Source: Talaromyces rugulosus
Taxonomy: Eukaryota > Ascomycota > Eurotiomycetes > Eurotiales > Trichocomaceae
Direction of reading: 5' to 3'
Assembly (NCBI RefSeq): GCF_013368755.1
Contig: NC_049561.1
Span: 2,914,001 to 2,978,000 of the forward strand
DNA: 64,000 bases
Shown here: positions 1-12,179 of the stretch, in pieces
How positions within the stretch are numbered: the stretch's first letter is position 1
Layout of the letters: the number at the start of each line of letters is the position of its first letter
Position numbers and translations under genes: made by a program
The notes under the pieces: generated by a model
Told to the model about the DNA's origin: nothing
The model's input: the letters and a program-made list of their open reading frames with translations, nothing else
Databases searched by the model: none

Positions 1-384
1 TTATACTACCTTGGCTTATGTTGAATGGGAATCCTGAGTGTTGTTTGAGGACCTGCGTTGGCCATAATATAAAGATGAGCTAGTGTTTCATTCTGGGAAT
101 TGAGTCTTCCCTCAGGGGTTTGTCATTGCATATACTTTCTATATATTCTAATTGAATTAGAACAAGTCTTTAGTTTCACTACATCATTAATCCGAGTCCA
201 AATGTAGCCAGGAAACGACCAGTAGACATAAATTTCCCTAAATGGAAATAATGTCTGCTCCGAGTACAGCCGCTAATCTTAAAGCGAGGACGACCAGTCG
301 GCAATAAACACGGGGAGCCGCCACTGTTTTATAGGAGGAATCTATCAAAACCCATACATTAAATTTTTAGTTTCGTTAATCGCA
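1..384. other. Intergenic, left edge
   Basis: AT-rich non-coding sequence downstream of the first regulator gene. No convincing coding exon, RNA gene or repeat is visible; it probably contains that gene's 3' untranslated region. Confidence 0.5.
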
Positions 385-2666
385 TCATAAACCAGGTCTT
401 GACATGGACAACCAAAAACTAGGGTCCCATTCAGGGCTAGACTGCGTCAGATCAAGCTCTAAATCCAGACGAGCAACATTATTTGAGACTGCGGTAGAGG
501 GAGGCATTATCAAGGGCTGCTCAAGGTCCATTCCGGTACCGAGTGGCAGACTAACTGCTGCATCGCCCTGCATATTGGAACCAAACCCGGCCACGACCCC
601 GCTTTGCTGTAACTGGCGCACATGGATCATCACTTCAAGGGCAGTTGAGTCTATGCAATCAACATTCTCAAGGATCTCCGGCACAAGGCAGAGGCTGTTA
701 GAAATGCGCTTGCTGTCTTCCGACGAAGATGGCAGGCTATTCAACCTGTAGAGCAACGTGACAGCAGCGGTCCACACAATGGAAGACAATTCCGGGTGGT
801 CGGAATAAATATCGGTTTCCAAGGAGCATTGATGGCATATTTGAATAATAGCACTGGCGTGGCCTGTAAGCTTGCTCACAAGCGATTGGAGTACATTTTC
901 GCTCTGCTCCCGCTCTATATCCATAGCTACAAGCGGCCGAATCAGTGTCATGACGGCATTGTGGTATTCGATCTCAAGGAATATCCGCTGGTTTTGCATC
1001 CAGCGAGGTGCATACAGATCGAAATACAAGCTGGAGACTTCCGTCGATGGTCCCTTTTGGTCACCAGTTCGCGAAAGCCGTAGATCACTGGGAAGGGCGT
1101 CAACCCAAGCTTGAAGGGTACCCAATTTCTTTTCCAGATGCTCTGCAGTGGAGCTGAGGCTCGGTGGAGTGTGCTGTTTGTTCATGTTTGACGCGTAAAA
1201 GGTGCTGCTATTCTTGACACCGTCATTGTAGACATCGACAGCAATCGATTGGACGATAGTGCAGAGTCTGGCAGTATGGACCATATATGTCAACCATGTC
1301 ATTTCCGGGGTGGAGAAGTACGACCGCAAGCATGCAATCCGAGCAGTTTCCGCGTCATCTGCTGGCAGCTGACAGTTCGATGTGTTCAAGTCAACAACCA
1401 TCGGCCGTCCCAGTTCCAGCGAGAGCTTGCTATCCAAAACATAAAGCGACCACCAAATCCGCCGACGAAGCTCAGTCTTCGTAATTCCGAGGCTTGCTGG
1501 AGGATCGCGATGAAGACCCAGGCTATATGCAATACGAACTGCAGTGCCGAGAACGTTATACGCAGCAGATATACGAGATGTGCTGTGGAGATATATAGCC
1601 ATTAGAGTCTGGGCTTGCACTGTAAAAGCAGTTGGTCTATCCAATTCATCGTCGAGCAGTCGCTGACACCGGCGGTAGTGCCATACCGAAGTACTAGCAT
1701 CAGTCAACTCCCCAAGACCGTTGCTACTGGGAGCCCCGAGACTATTGCTGCTAGGAGAATAATTCTGAGACTGCTGACCCAGAGGCTGCTTGGAAGTTGG
1801 CGATTTTGCCAACGCACAAACGGCGATAACGATATCCACCAGCGCGGACGGCGCACGTGTTCGTTGCGCCGACTGTGTCGAAGCAGGGATCCAAAGTGAT
1901 TCGAAATACTCTGTAAAGTCATTTTCGCAAATTATCGGAAGCAATGGATGGTGCAAATCCCAAAACTGTCGAACGTATTGCCGTTGTTGGGTTCTTGAAA
2001 TAACCTCGCTTTCGAGAATCATACCGCTGTCGAGGATGCTCGGCTCAGACAAGTCTCGCGGCTGACGACAGTTTGTTGGCAGCGATTGCAAGTTGAAATA
2101 GTCTATAAAATTGGATGCTTTGTTCGTGGAGCGAGCCCAGTGGTTTTTGATGCGAGTAATGAACCTTTCGGTAGAAAAATTGCCAAAGTATGAGGTTTGC
2201 CCGTTTTCCACGTAGTGCACCGGGTCCTCAGGCCACAAGAAGCGCCGTCTTTCAATGATCTCTCTCCATTCCACAATATAATCACGGCCAGACGAGGTGT
2301 CCGCGTTTGAACTAGGTGGTGATAATATAGCTCCTTGTGGTTGCGATTCTTCTAATGCTCGGATCTTCTCCTTGAGAGATGATATTTGCCTATCACAGCC
2401 AGTCAGCCATACGAAGCCATCTTTTTTTTTAATAAAGTAAAGACACACATCAACGCCGATGCAAGGCTCTTTGGCTCGTCAGAACTCGAGCCAGAGCGCG
2501 AGCAGACCCAATTCCGACTAACGCATGCTGCACATGGGGTAGAGTCGTCACACTTGCTGCGCTTGATGCGGCATGCTTCACATGCACGAAGCACTTGTCG
2601 CCTCTTAGGCCTTGGCTCTGCATCGTCGAGGTTGTCCAGCGTCGATGTTGAAAAAGTCGCAAACAT
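385..2666 (-). CDS. Zn2Cys6 fungal-specific transcription factor
   Basis: Nuclear DNA-binding regulator; its target is unknown. Exon 1 (2449-2666) starts at an ATG followed by an acidic stretch and a GAL4-type zinc cluster beginning CEACRIKRSKC, with spacing C-x2-C-x6-C-x5-C-x2-C-x6-C. Exon 2 (385-2389) starts with a short probable coiled coil (QISSLKEKIRALEES) and holds a Fungal_trans middle-homology region with the hallmark RRRIWWSLYVLD and SLGLHRDP segments. The two reading frames join through an intron, best placed at 2390-2448 (donor GTGTGT, branch CTGAC, acceptor ATAG); donor GTTGAT at 2454 is an in-frame alternative. The product is about 740 aa, a normal length. The next gene is nearly 2 kb away, so no operated gene can be inferred. 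Confidence 0.88.
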
Positions 2667-4509
2667 GATATATTTTCCTACAGAAAGTTTGAGGAGAAGA
2701 AAGTTGGTCGGTCTCGATTGCTCTTCGCATCCGTACAAAAAACGCATCCACTTTATCCAGAATTGGTAAGCATAACAAGCCAATCGGCTGTCTCTGTATA
2801 TGTTATCGCCAAAAGCGGTATAGTGTATAAATGGCCCACTTGCTGTCCTCCACTGTCCAATCAGAATCGTCGAGCACTATTGACTCTCCAGAGGCTCAAT
2901 CAGATAGATTCTGGTGGAGATTATTGTTTAAAATGATTCCGAGATACCAAGCTTGGTCTACCACTAAAATCTGTCTTCCTCTTTATTTCGCCTTTTCATG
3001 CTCAGTCTGAGGGCCTTTTAAACACAAAATGCTGACCGGTCTCAAAGCTTTCGGGATATGAACTCATTTACCTAAATAGCAGTATAAGGTACAGCGTAAC
3101 TTTTGATATTTTCGGCATTCGACTTCAATAGTGACGTCATCACTTCGGCCGAAACCCATGAACAACAAAATCATTCTTCGTAGTCCCACCCGGTCCCAAG
3201 CAGACGCATTGACACACCTCGCTTTAGTTAAAAGTCTAACCAAATGGAAATCATTGCAATACGATTTGATTTTATACGGATAGAAAGGCGGCTCCTGCGG
3301 TGGCAGTGATACGATGACGTGTCTAGCCACCATGTTATTGATCAGTAGATTCTTTTCTATCGCTGTTACCTCAGGTTTTCGATATTTAATGGATGTATTT
3401 GATATGAGCCTCTATGTATTTGGAATAGAGAAGTGTAGTTGCACATGGCAAATTACAATTCCATTTATATCTACTTAGTCGGTTGAAAGCTATACTTGCC
3501 GCCCCTAGGAGCCAAACAGACACAGTAGGGAATAGGCTCTCCAAGGTCCTATATGATTTTGCACAATGAGCGAGGCAGTCCGAAGCTATCGATTGATAAT
3601 TTCCGACACAGCCAGAATTCCAATGAGTTAGAATTTGTTCGTCTCATAAACAAGACGGATCCGCCAATCAACGGGCACGGAGCGTTAGTGGGCCAAATTT
3701 AAACTCTCCACTATGCCGACTAGCCTATTCCAATTAGACTGTCTCACCTTATTACCTTCTGAAAAGAGTCATCCTTTTTTGACATCTTCTCTCCAGCTAT
3801 CACACACACGGTCATTCCACTGAAAACCAGTTGATCAGTCCAAACATCCCAAATAAAGTAACTCACAAAGTTCTTCCCGGGATACTACAGGTAAGACGTC
3901 AAGTACCTTCTTGGTAGAAAAACAATGAAGATGCACATCGGAGATTCGAGAAACCTGTCGATATTTGACTTTTATTTTTAACCATGGATCGCCTATTTGT
4001 ACTACATACCATCCTTCTTGACAGTTGGGGATAAAACACTAGACCCAGTTGATATCATGCAGAAAAACACGGAATTGTTTAGGGAAAGCCAATATATAGT
4101 TTCTCTCCCTACCACTTACCAATCAGTCGGGACTCATTACTTGATCATGCACGCTGTCACTTCGTCGGTTGTGTGCGTATAGCCGCATTACCCAATGAGA
4201 CTTACAAGCCTGTCTCACTGTTCAGACATGGACTAGATCGGCGTGCATAGATGGTGACGTCGTGGACATCCGGATGAGCCTTGGCCTGTCTTTCCCATGG
4301 TCGACTTAACTCAATTGATTCGGGACAACAAACTCGTAGCATGTATATAATAGTGGTAGAAGTACGAAAGACTATTTCCCGCAGTCGAAATTTGAAAGGC
4401 TCCCGCAGACTGACACTCGTTAAATCACACTCGCTTATCAGTATCAGCCAACACTCGTTCTTTGCGAATTTCAAATTTCGACATAAACAAAGTCTACTTT
4501 AGCAAAGAA
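2667..4509. other. Long AT-rich intergenic region
   Basis: About 1.8 kb between the divergent regulator and the GPI-protein gene. Only short, compositionally random reading frames occur. It should hold both promoters; no RNA gene or transposon is seen. Confidence 0.5.
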
Positions 4510-5358
4510 ATGAAGAAGGAATACGTTCTACTAGCTATGGGCCTGGCTGCCCTGGTGACCGCTCAGCCACGTTACGACCGTCGTGGAGATTTCTGGCCTC
4601 CGTCTCCCCCTATATCAACTCCATGTGATACTCCTACTATCTCTCAACCACTGCCTCCCCCAGTGTCAACACCATGTGAGACTGCTACGCCGACTGTAGT
4701 AACTCCTCCTCCACCCCCAGAAATAACACCATGCGAGACTAATATCTCCACTTCCGTCGCTCCTCCGCAATCAACAACACCATGTGAAACCGCTACCCCG
4801 ACGGTCGTTACTACACCCCCTCCAGAATCAACACCATGCACTACCATCACTTCAACCCCACCGCCAGTGTCAAATCCAGAGACCACTGTCACTTTAACCT
4901 CGCCATGCGAAACCAGTACACCTCCAGAGACAACTACCTTACCTCCAACTACACTTCCCGTCGTCACATCCAGTCCGCCCGTGATAATTATCAGCACTTC
5001 GACTATCACTGAAACTGCCCCTTGCACAACCTCCACAGCTTCACCTTCTCCTCCGTCTCCTCCGCCACCAGTGGTATCTACGAGTGCTATCATCGTTGTC
5101 CCTCCTCCTAACTCGACCACCACTACACCCAGCCCCCCTCAACAGGTCACCTCCACGCAATCTAATCCCGCACCCCCTGTCTCTTTTTCCTCTGTCCCCA
5201 TCATTCCATCAGCTCCTTTGACCACTATACCAGGGACCACCCCGGCAGCTACAATCCAGACTAGCCCTCCGGTCTTTACCGGAGCAGCCTCGATTGTTTC
5301 TACAATATCAGCGAGTTCTATAGTGGCTGTCTTGGTGGCACTTCTTGCCGCGTTCTAG
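4510..5358 (+). CDS. Ser/Thr/Pro-rich GPI-anchored cell-wall protein
   Basis: Predicted surface protein of 282 aa without introns. The ATG at 4510 is preferred over the in-frame ATG at 4462 because it places a signal peptide (MKKEYVLLAMGLAALVTAQ) at the N-terminus. The rest is a low-complexity Pro/Thr/Ser stalk, expected to be heavily O-glycosylated. It contains seven spaced cysteine motifs of the form [TSA]PC[DET]T with about 16-28 residues between the early copies. The C-terminus has a small-residue region followed by a hydrophobic tail (SSIVAVLVALLAAF), typical of a GPI attachment signal. No catalytic domain is visible. The gene stands alone between two long AT-rich spacers. Such repeats vary in copy number between strains. 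A hydrophobin or mucin-like adhesin is an alternative label. Confidence 0.8.
   Translation: MKKEYVLLAMGLAALVTAQPRYDRRGDFWPPSPPISTPCDTPTISQPLPPPVSTPCETATPTVVTPPPPPEITPCETNISTSVAPPQSTTPCETATPTVVTTPPPESTPCTTITSTPPPVSNPETTVTLTSPCETSTPPETTTLPPTTLPVVTSSPPVIIISTSTITETAPCTTSTASPSPPSPPPPVVSTSAIIVVPPPNSTTTTPSPPQQVTSTQSNPAPPVSFSSVPIIPSAPLTTIPGTTPAATIQTSPPVFTGAASIVSTISASSIVAVLVALLAAF
4615..5060 (+). repeat. Degenerate PCET/Pro-rich codon repeats
   Basis: Inside the GPI-protein gene, DNA units around ccatgtgagact / ccatgcgagact recur with intervening ccacctcct-type proline tracts. At protein level they give TPCDT, TPCET (three times), TPCTT, SPCET and APCTT. The two ETATPTVV copies (near 4680 and 4789) are the closest pair, suggesting recent unit duplication. 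Confidence 0.7.
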
Positions 5359-6430
5359 TAAAAACACGACTATCTATTGAATATTGACGATCAATCTATG
5401 TGTTGAATTCAGAGCTGTCAAAACTTGAAATGACAACAAGGTGACAAAACCCGAAAATAAAAAAGCAAGTCATACTCTTCGAACATTCTATCATTTTCCA
5501 TATGTATTTTGTTTCTTGTTTTCCCTCTTAATAATTTCTATCTAATCAAGTTTTGGCATTGAAACAACGAAGTTGGGGAATGCTAGAAAACTTTGTCAAC
5601 TCTCCTTGACAGTTCACGCCGGACTACTTATTGCTTACCCCAATTTTACATAACATTAATGGCATCTGATTTATTTTCTGTAATAATGTACTACGAAATT
5701 GTTTATTGATCAAATACGTATAATAGTATGATATTGTATGGTGGCAACATTGAAGTTATGAATAATGACAAGGGTCCTGATACTACATCAATTGACGTAT
5801 TATTGACAGTAAGACTTTCGATCCTATAAACAAGTGTCAAACAACATTGTTGAAATTATAGTTGACAAAACTAGCCAACACGGCTTCTACATGTATTTGT
5901 TTATTTGTTTATTCTTTCGGGCTAAATTAATCGTGACTGCGCTGAATCGCCAAGATTTGACACCTACAACACGAGAAATGGTCCTATGACGTACGAGAAT
6001 ACGCAAAATACATCTACATCATATAGAATCTCATCAGTGAGTTGAGCATGTAGTTTAACACTCGATTGCGTGGTAATTCTTATTTTGGCGTGAGGAAGGA
6101 GATCGACGTTGCCAACCAAACGCGGAGGCGCTGCGTATCGCCCGTTTGGGAAATTTACTGACTAGCCCTGAAGCATGATCCACACCACACCTATCAGCCT
6201 TAGATCTCTCCAATAACCATGAATATCTAAAAGTACTGGAATCATGGTTAATTTTATTCTCTTGGCTTACTAAATGCATGCTACGCTTTTCGACATTCGA
6301 GTCAGTATGAGTCTCCAAAGCTAAGCCATCCTCTACGTCTATAAATACAGCTTGATGGTCCTAACAATGTCGTTTATCACTACAGCACAATTTAAAATAA
6401 AAAAAACTCATTAAAAGAAAGATATTTACC
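5359..6430. other. AT-rich intergenic region
   Basis: About 1.07 kb of AT-rich DNA between two co-oriented genes. No exon-like frame, RNA gene or repeat array is evident. It contains the terminator region of the GPI-protein gene and the promoter of the secreted hydrolase. Confidence 0.5.
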
Positions 6431-8323
6431 ATGATTCATTCTCGTTTCTCCTTCCTTCTTCAATTCTCAGCGCTGCTTGCTGCAGCTCAAGGAAAACCAA
6501 ACAACACTCCACTTATTCAATGGACCACTTGCAGCAACGACTATAGTAGTAAACTGCCGGCCGATTGTGGAACGCTTCTCGTACCTCTCGATTATACGGA
6601 TCCTGCCTCAACCGAAACATACGCTTTAGACCTCCTGCGAATTCCTGCCACGGTGCAACCCGCGAAGGGGAGCATTGTGTTCAACTTTGGAGGACCCGGT
6701 GAAGTAGGGAGAAGTACTCTGGCTGCCGATGCGCCAGTTTTCCAAGCGTTTGTTTATTCCATTCTTAATACCAGTGAATCAGTGTAGTCTAACCCGTCTA
6801 CCCCAGATTAACTGGCGGGGAACACGACCTGATTTCTTTCGATCCACGGTACCAAAACCTTCTTGTTCGAAATTTCATCTTTCTGGGTATGCTAATAAGT
6901 TTGGCAGTGGCACTTATGCCAGTAACATGCCCCTTACTTGTTTCGATAGCGAATTTGACCTACAAGCCTATGCGAACGCTCAAGTTATTCCAGACCAGGA
7001 TGACCAGGCCACCTTGGGGAAGCTCTGGGTACGAGGTGCCCTCGACGCCGCTGCCTGTGCCAAAAAGCACAAAAAGAATGGCACTCTTATTGGGACCGCG
7101 TTTATTTCTAGAGACATCATGAGAATTGCTGAAGCTGTTGATGACGACGGCCTGCTGCGCTTTTGGGGTGAGCTGCTTAGCCCGCTGAAGTGTTAACAGA
7201 TCTCTAACAAACTGTCTAGGATACTCGTACGGTACTACCCTGGGAGCTACCTTGGTGTCTATGTTCCCAGATAAGGTCGACAAAATCGTTTTAGACGGAG
7301 TCCAGAATCCACATCAGTACTACCATGCATTTGCGTACAATAGGCCCTTCCCTTTCTATCCAAAGCAAGTCGTGAACTGCCTTAACTAATGTTTTCCCCT
7401 CGATGTAGTGATGTTGAAGAATGGGCGCAGTCAGATGAAGTATTTTCGGGCATTTTCTCCAGCTGTGTCGCATACCCGGACCAATGCGCCCTTGCGCGAG
7501 ACAACAAAACAGCAGCTGAGCTAGAGCAAAGTGTCATGGCCCTCATCGAACAATTCAAATACCATCCAATCGGAGTAGGACAAATGACACTAGACAACAG
7601 CTTCCTATATCAAACGATCCAAAACAGTCTTTATTCGATAGCAGCCTGGCAAAACACCACAAAGCTTTTGGACATGCTTAGCAACGGGGGTATCGATGAG
7701 TCCTTCGTTCTCTCTATAGCAAGCCAGACTCACCCGACGAACCAACAAAGTCTACTCGGACTGTCATCCGTATATATCGCTACGGAAGCAATTCATTGTG
7801 TAGACCGTGCTGCCCGTGCAGGAACTTACGAAAACTTTGTTCCGACTATGAACGAGCTCTACGAAACGAGCAAAATTATGGGGCGTGGCGACGTGTCTCT
7901 TTCCATGGCTTGTGCACAGTGGCAGCTGGAACCTAAAGAACGTTATGAGGGAGATTTCCAGGTCACTCCGAAGAACCCAGTTCTTTTAATTGGAAATTCT
8001 TATGACGCCCATACGCCTATCCGGTCCGCTCGCAATGTCAGCGCAGGGTTTGAGGGCAGTGTAGTGCTTGAGGTGAATGGATATGGCGTACGTTTTTCCT
8101 TTTTCCTTTTTCCTCATATTTACAAGTTATTTATTGTACTAATTACGCAAATTTTATTTAGCATTCCTCTCTAGGCCTTCCTTCGAAATGTACTCTGGCG
8201 ACCACGGCAAGTTACTGGGTCAATGGTACTCTCCCCGAACCAGGCACTGTCTGTCAAGTTGAAGCTCGACCTTTCGCCAACATCACCTGGAAAGATGTCA
8301 TCGAAAATGCCTCTAAGAATTAA
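6431..8323 (+). CDS. Secreted TAP-like alpha/beta hydrolase (serine peptidase family)
   Basis: Six exons: 6431-6747, 6807-6848, 6908-7167, 7220-7334, 7409-8087 and 8162-8323, coding 524 aa. A signal peptide (FSFLLQFSALLAAAQG) opens the protein. The oxyanion-side motif is FNFGGPG, then TGGEHDLISFDPRGT. The nucleophile lies in GYSYG (Ser209), the acid in NSYDAHTP (Asp444), and the histidine in GYGHSS (His472). The C-terminal part matches the TAP-like C-terminal domain. The family comprises secreted tripeptidyl-aminopeptidase-like and related hydrolases; the exact substrate is unknown. Exon 2 is only 42 bp, and the 59 bp intron at 6849-6907 has to be removed to keep the frame (it joins DPR to GTY). 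Without that intron the gene looks frameshifted. Confidence 0.85.
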
Positions 8324-8821
8324 TATCGATCATTCTCTACAATAGTTGAAATTGCCGGATAGATTCCACCTTATAATCTGCTTTTTTTTTTGGTTGCTAT
8401 TTTAGCTCCTAGACATGGACTGTACATTATTTTAGATTCTACATAAATTCATTTATTTAAGCCTCGGTGCTTCAAATATTGTCACAATATATCAATTGAT
8501 ATTAATCATACTTCAAATTCCAATGTAAAATTGTCAACTCTCTTGGCTAGTTCAAGTGTTCTTTGCTATAAAACAGCTATACGTCGCTCCTACTCAGCGG
8601 CAGATATTAAACATTTGAATAATACATATGTAGGCACACGAGACTAGCACTAAGATATATCTAGTAACTTTATGATCTAATTTGTTATTATCATAAACAT
8701 TAATTGACGTCATCTATTTTGATTGTCCAGACGTCCATTGAAAACGCACACCCGCGCCTGGATACCAGTTGACAACATGTAAATTAATTCTAAGTGTCCT
8801 TGAGCTATATACTTAGTATCC
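8324..8821. other. Convergent 3' intergenic region
   Basis: Roughly 500 bp of AT-rich sequence between the 3' ends of the hydrolase and the UNC-93-like transporter. Likely 3' UTRs only; nothing else seen. Confidence 0.5.
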
Positions 8822-10368
8822 TCACTTAGCCTCCACGGCATCCGGTGCTTCTTCTACCACCTTTTCATGCGGCACCGCCTCAGTCACTACCATAGATGTG
8901 TCTTGAACTCGCTTATAGATGAGGACAAGCACAAACAGCATCGAACCAGCCAACAAGCCCCAGTAACTGCCAAACATTCCTTGGTAGCTGACTCCGTGCA
9001 CATCGAGACTGAACACAATAGCAGCACCCATAGCACCAAAGACTTTGTAAAAGGACGAATATATCGATAGGACAAGAGGGTCGTTGGAAAGAGTGCCAGC
9101 TATCCACCACGCAAATGTTTGCCAGGCACCATCCACACAACCATAAAAGACAAACAGCGTAATATATCCACCCGCCCTCGATGTATCGGTTAGATCGATA
9201 AGACCGCCTGGGGGTGTGACACCGCGATGCGATATGCGGGCTGGAAATACTCCTCCAATAAAGACAGCATTCAATAAGACAAAGAGTACTCCCCAACAGA
9301 CAAAGGCTCGTCGGCGTCGTCCACCGATTGCCTTTAAATCTAGAAGCATGCCCATAATGACTGCCATGACGAATTGGCCAAAATCAAACCACAAAGATCC
9401 AAAGGCGCGTGTGCGGAGATTGAAAAAGTAGCCGTTGAAATCGTTGCTCTGGTATGGAATATACCATAAACCGGCAAAGCTGTATGGAAAGAATAGGATA
9501 ATCCATGGCTCACGCTTGATTGCAAGTACGACATTCTTCAATTCCTGAACGAACGTGGTATTCCGAGGAATAAAAACACGTGTTCCATCGTTTCGGATGA
9601 CGCGTGATGGGTTGGAAATACAACAGGCCACCACACTGCCTAGGACCATGAGAATAAAGAGGGCGATGTATGTAGCGTTGTTGGCGCTACCAGCAGTCGT
9701 AACTCCCCAGTTTTCCACAGTAGGTATGATTGCCCCGATGACAGTGCCAAAAAAGGATAGACCGTAAAAGAGACTGATGTATTTTCCCTTGTCTTTCTCC
9801 ATCGGGAGAGACATGATTAGAGATCCTTCTGCCGTCCTGTGCAAGTTAGCTTATGGATTTTCAATTTCAATAGACATATTCTGTGGTTTGCTTACCAGAG
9901 GAAAGCGGCAGCAATACCGCACATTGCACCACCAAAGTACACAAATCCCTGGTTCCCGTTGTCATTGTAGCTCCAATAAGATGCTGATAAGAGTGAGTAA
10001 CCGATGCCTCCTGCAGCAAGGGTGATTTTGGGTCCAAGGAAGTTGACGACTGATCCAGCTGTAAGTGAGAAAACACAGAACAAACTGTACAGGATAGTGT
10101 TGGCATTGTTGCTAGTCGTCGGATCGACCTGGCCACCACCGCCAAGAGCTGAAAGAACATTGAACATCCCCACCACCAAAAGGTGAACACACGATATAAT
10201 CAGACATTGCACAATAGGAGACCGGTAGGCAGGAATGGTCATTCCGAGAATACGATAGCCCTTGGGGGGATCAGAGTACACCCCTTCTTGAGCAGCCACT
10301 GCTGCATGGGGATCATCCATATCAATCGGTTGGTCTTTGATATCGGAAGGTGTTTTCTCGACATCCAT
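8822..10368 (-). CDS. UNC-93-like MFS membrane transporter
   Basis: Two exons (9896-10368 and 8822-9836; intron 9837-9895) give 495 aa. After a hydrophilic N-terminus, about eleven to twelve hydrophobic segments follow, starting with IVQCLIISCVHLLVVGMFNV. The order of segments and the glycine-rich LGGGGQVDP stretch fit the fungal UNC-93/DUF895 branch of the major facilitator superfamily. The splice is secured by the join AAFLW-TAEGSLI. Substrate is unknown; fungal members are often found beside catabolic enzymes. The start at 10368 follows in-frame but unrelated upstream sequence, and MDVEKTPSDIKDQP is a typical cytosolic N-terminus. It is divergent from the Gfo/Idh/MocA gene, with a 527 bp shared promoter, which suggests co-expression. 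Confidence 0.82.
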
Positions 10369-10895
10369 AGCGAATAGCGGTTTGGGGATTTGCTGAAGAC
10401 AGCACTTGAGGGGAGGGGCTTTTCTTCGTAGCAAAAATATATGAATTGATGTATCAATTATAATGGTAGTCGAGGTTGAGAGACAACGTCGCATCCCTCG
10501 CGAGCTAGATATATGTCCACGTCCCCTGACCTTATGCTGGTTAGTTTTACCTTTAGTACTAACTGATAACAGGCGAGCTAGTGTCTGTGCCAGATACCCC
10601 ATACGCTTACGCCCATGGCTATCTTGTTTATCACGTTGTGGGGAGGCCAATTATTGCAGAATTAGGAATAACGGCCTTGTCTAGTGTGGGGCGTGCGTGG
10701 GATACGGCTTGACCCGCCAGATAGGACGATTTGCGTGGGATGAACCGCCTCTGGCTATCTTGGCAACCAATCGCTTTTAACTTTGCATACAACAGTGTCG
10801 CTGATAAGTTTGTTTATTGCAGTGAAGCACAGGGAAAAAAGAACAATCACTCATCCGGAAGAGAAAAAAGGCTGGGAAAGAACAACAAGCAAACA
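10369..10895. promoter_or_regulatory. Shared divergent promoter (transporter / oxidoreductase)
   Basis: 527 bp between two divergent start codons. It contains CCAAT-type sequence (accaatcgc near 10767) and no coding exon of its own. The assignment as a bidirectional promoter rests on gene orientation. Confidence 0.5.
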
Positions 10896-12068
10896 ATGGA
10901 TATTTCCAAGGCCAAGTTCAGCTTTCAGGATGAAACGCACGATGAGAAGCAAAAGCCCATTAAAATTGCCTTCTTGGGCACCAGGCATCCTCATGTCATG
11001 TATCGCTTTGCCGTGCTAGACAAAATGGGTGGTTTTGAATTTTCGGGCTTCTACGAAGAAGAAGACGATATCGCTACAGAACTCGCCAAGAGACTGCCAC
11101 GCTTACCACGCTTCAGCAGCCCAAAGGAGCTCCTAGACACCAATCCTGATGTCGTCATGATTCATGCTTTGGATCCAGATGTTCCTCGATGGGCTCGCTT
11201 TACCATAAACCACCCGGCTCCATTCAAGGGTCTGTTTTTGGAAAAGCCAGGTGCCGCAGATCCAGCCGACTTCTATAAGCTGGCCGAAGAGATCGAGGCC
11301 AAACGCCCTGGTCTTGCGGTTGAACTTGGCTACGAAATACACTATTCAGAATCGTTGGATTTTGCACGGAAAGTTATCCGCGAAGGAGTTTTGGGAGACA
11401 TTACGACAGCTAGGTTCCACGGCGGCTGCCCATCAGGCGCTGGTATGGATCTGTGGCAGGCCATCCCGGAAGACCTTGGTGGAATCATGCAAACCGAAGG
11501 CTGCCACACCTTGGAGAATGTGATCGATTTGTTCGGTGCGCCAGAACGGGTGGTTTCATCTATCCGGAAGCTGCCGGAGAGGCCACCGCATCCTGTCGTG
11601 GGCTGGATTCCAGACCTGTTCACAGGTACCGTTTCAACAGGGAAATTCGGCGTGGGCACTTTGCTATACGAAGATGTCTGCTCTGGTATCATGGAATATC
11701 CAGATAAGACTATTGTCTTGGACATGACAGCTTGGGAGCCAACAGAATGGTGCAACGAATGGGCAATTGATGTCTACGGAACCAATGGCTCTTTGCATGT
11801 AATCCCTGATTATCCCGTTGGGACGCTGTATTTGCGCGAAGCTCGAGGTAGTTTTGCTGCGGGTGAGACCAAGCTAGATACCCAACTACCGCACGGCACC
11901 TCCAATGTACCCTCGTGCTATCGCAGGCAATTCAAGTCTCTATTTTCGAGGGTTCGCGGAATCAGCCCCGAGGACGGTAGTTGTGATCTGCAGAAAAATG
12001 TAAAGATTCTGAAGGTTATTGATGCTTTTTACAAGTCAGCCGAATCAAAACAATGGAAAGACGTATAG
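10896..12068 (+). CDS. Gfo/Idh/MocA-family NAD(P)-dependent oxidoreductase
   Basis: Single-exon gene, 390 aa. The N-terminal Rossmann part has KIAFLGTRHPHV as dinucleotide-binding loop, a variant of GxGxxG also seen in sugar-acid and inositol-type members. LFLEKPGA carries the conserved EKP motif. GCHTLENVIDLFG contains the histidine region expected for the active site, and the C-terminal beta domain includes WAIDVYGTNGSL. The family oxidises or reduces sugars, cyclitols and related polyols; the substrate here cannot be read from sequence. The ATG at 10896 is used because upstream in-frame sequence is non-conserved. It is divergent from the UNC-93-like transporter and convergent with the P450 gene only 111 bp away. 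Confidence 0.85.
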   Translation: MDISKAKFSFQDETHDEKQKPIKIAFLGTRHPHVMYRFAVLDKMGGFEFSGFYEEEDDIATELAKRLPRLPRFSSPKELLDTNPDVVMIHALDPDVPRWARFTINHPAPFKGLFLEKPGAADPADFYKLAEEIEAKRPGLAVELGYEIHYSESLDFARKVIREGVLGDITTARFHGGCPSGAGMDLWQAIPEDLGGIMQTEGCHTLENVIDLFGAPERVVSSIRKLPERPPHPVVGWIPDLFTGTVSTGKFGVGTLLYEDVCSGIMEYPDKTIVLDMTAWEPTEWCNEWAIDVYGTNGSLHVIPDYPVGTLYLREARGSFAAGETKLDTQLPHGTSNVPSCYRRQFKSLFSRVRGISPEDGSCDLQKNVKILKVIDAFYKSAESKQWKDV

Positions 12069-12179
12069 AGCTATTAGTTATCATAAAATTAAAAGAATTT
12101 CAGATTCAAAATTCATATGCGATACAGCTTGCGAGAACATAAATCCACTTCGACGTAACCTCAAGTCGCCAACATTGTA

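Noticed and set aside
385..2448. Stand-alone start of the first regulator at 2448
   Set aside because: The first codon would be GTG, and the true zinc-cluster exon lies upstream, linked by an intron.
4644..5123. 159-codon Gly/Val-rich open frame antisense to the GPI-protein gene
   Set aside because: It is the mirror of the Pro/Thr codon repeats on the other strand and shows no domain or start context.
6431..6787. Hydrolase truncated by a premature stop (pseudogene)
   Set aside because: Stop and apparent frameshift vanish when the 59 bp introns at 6748-6806 and 6849-6907 are removed; triad residues are intact.
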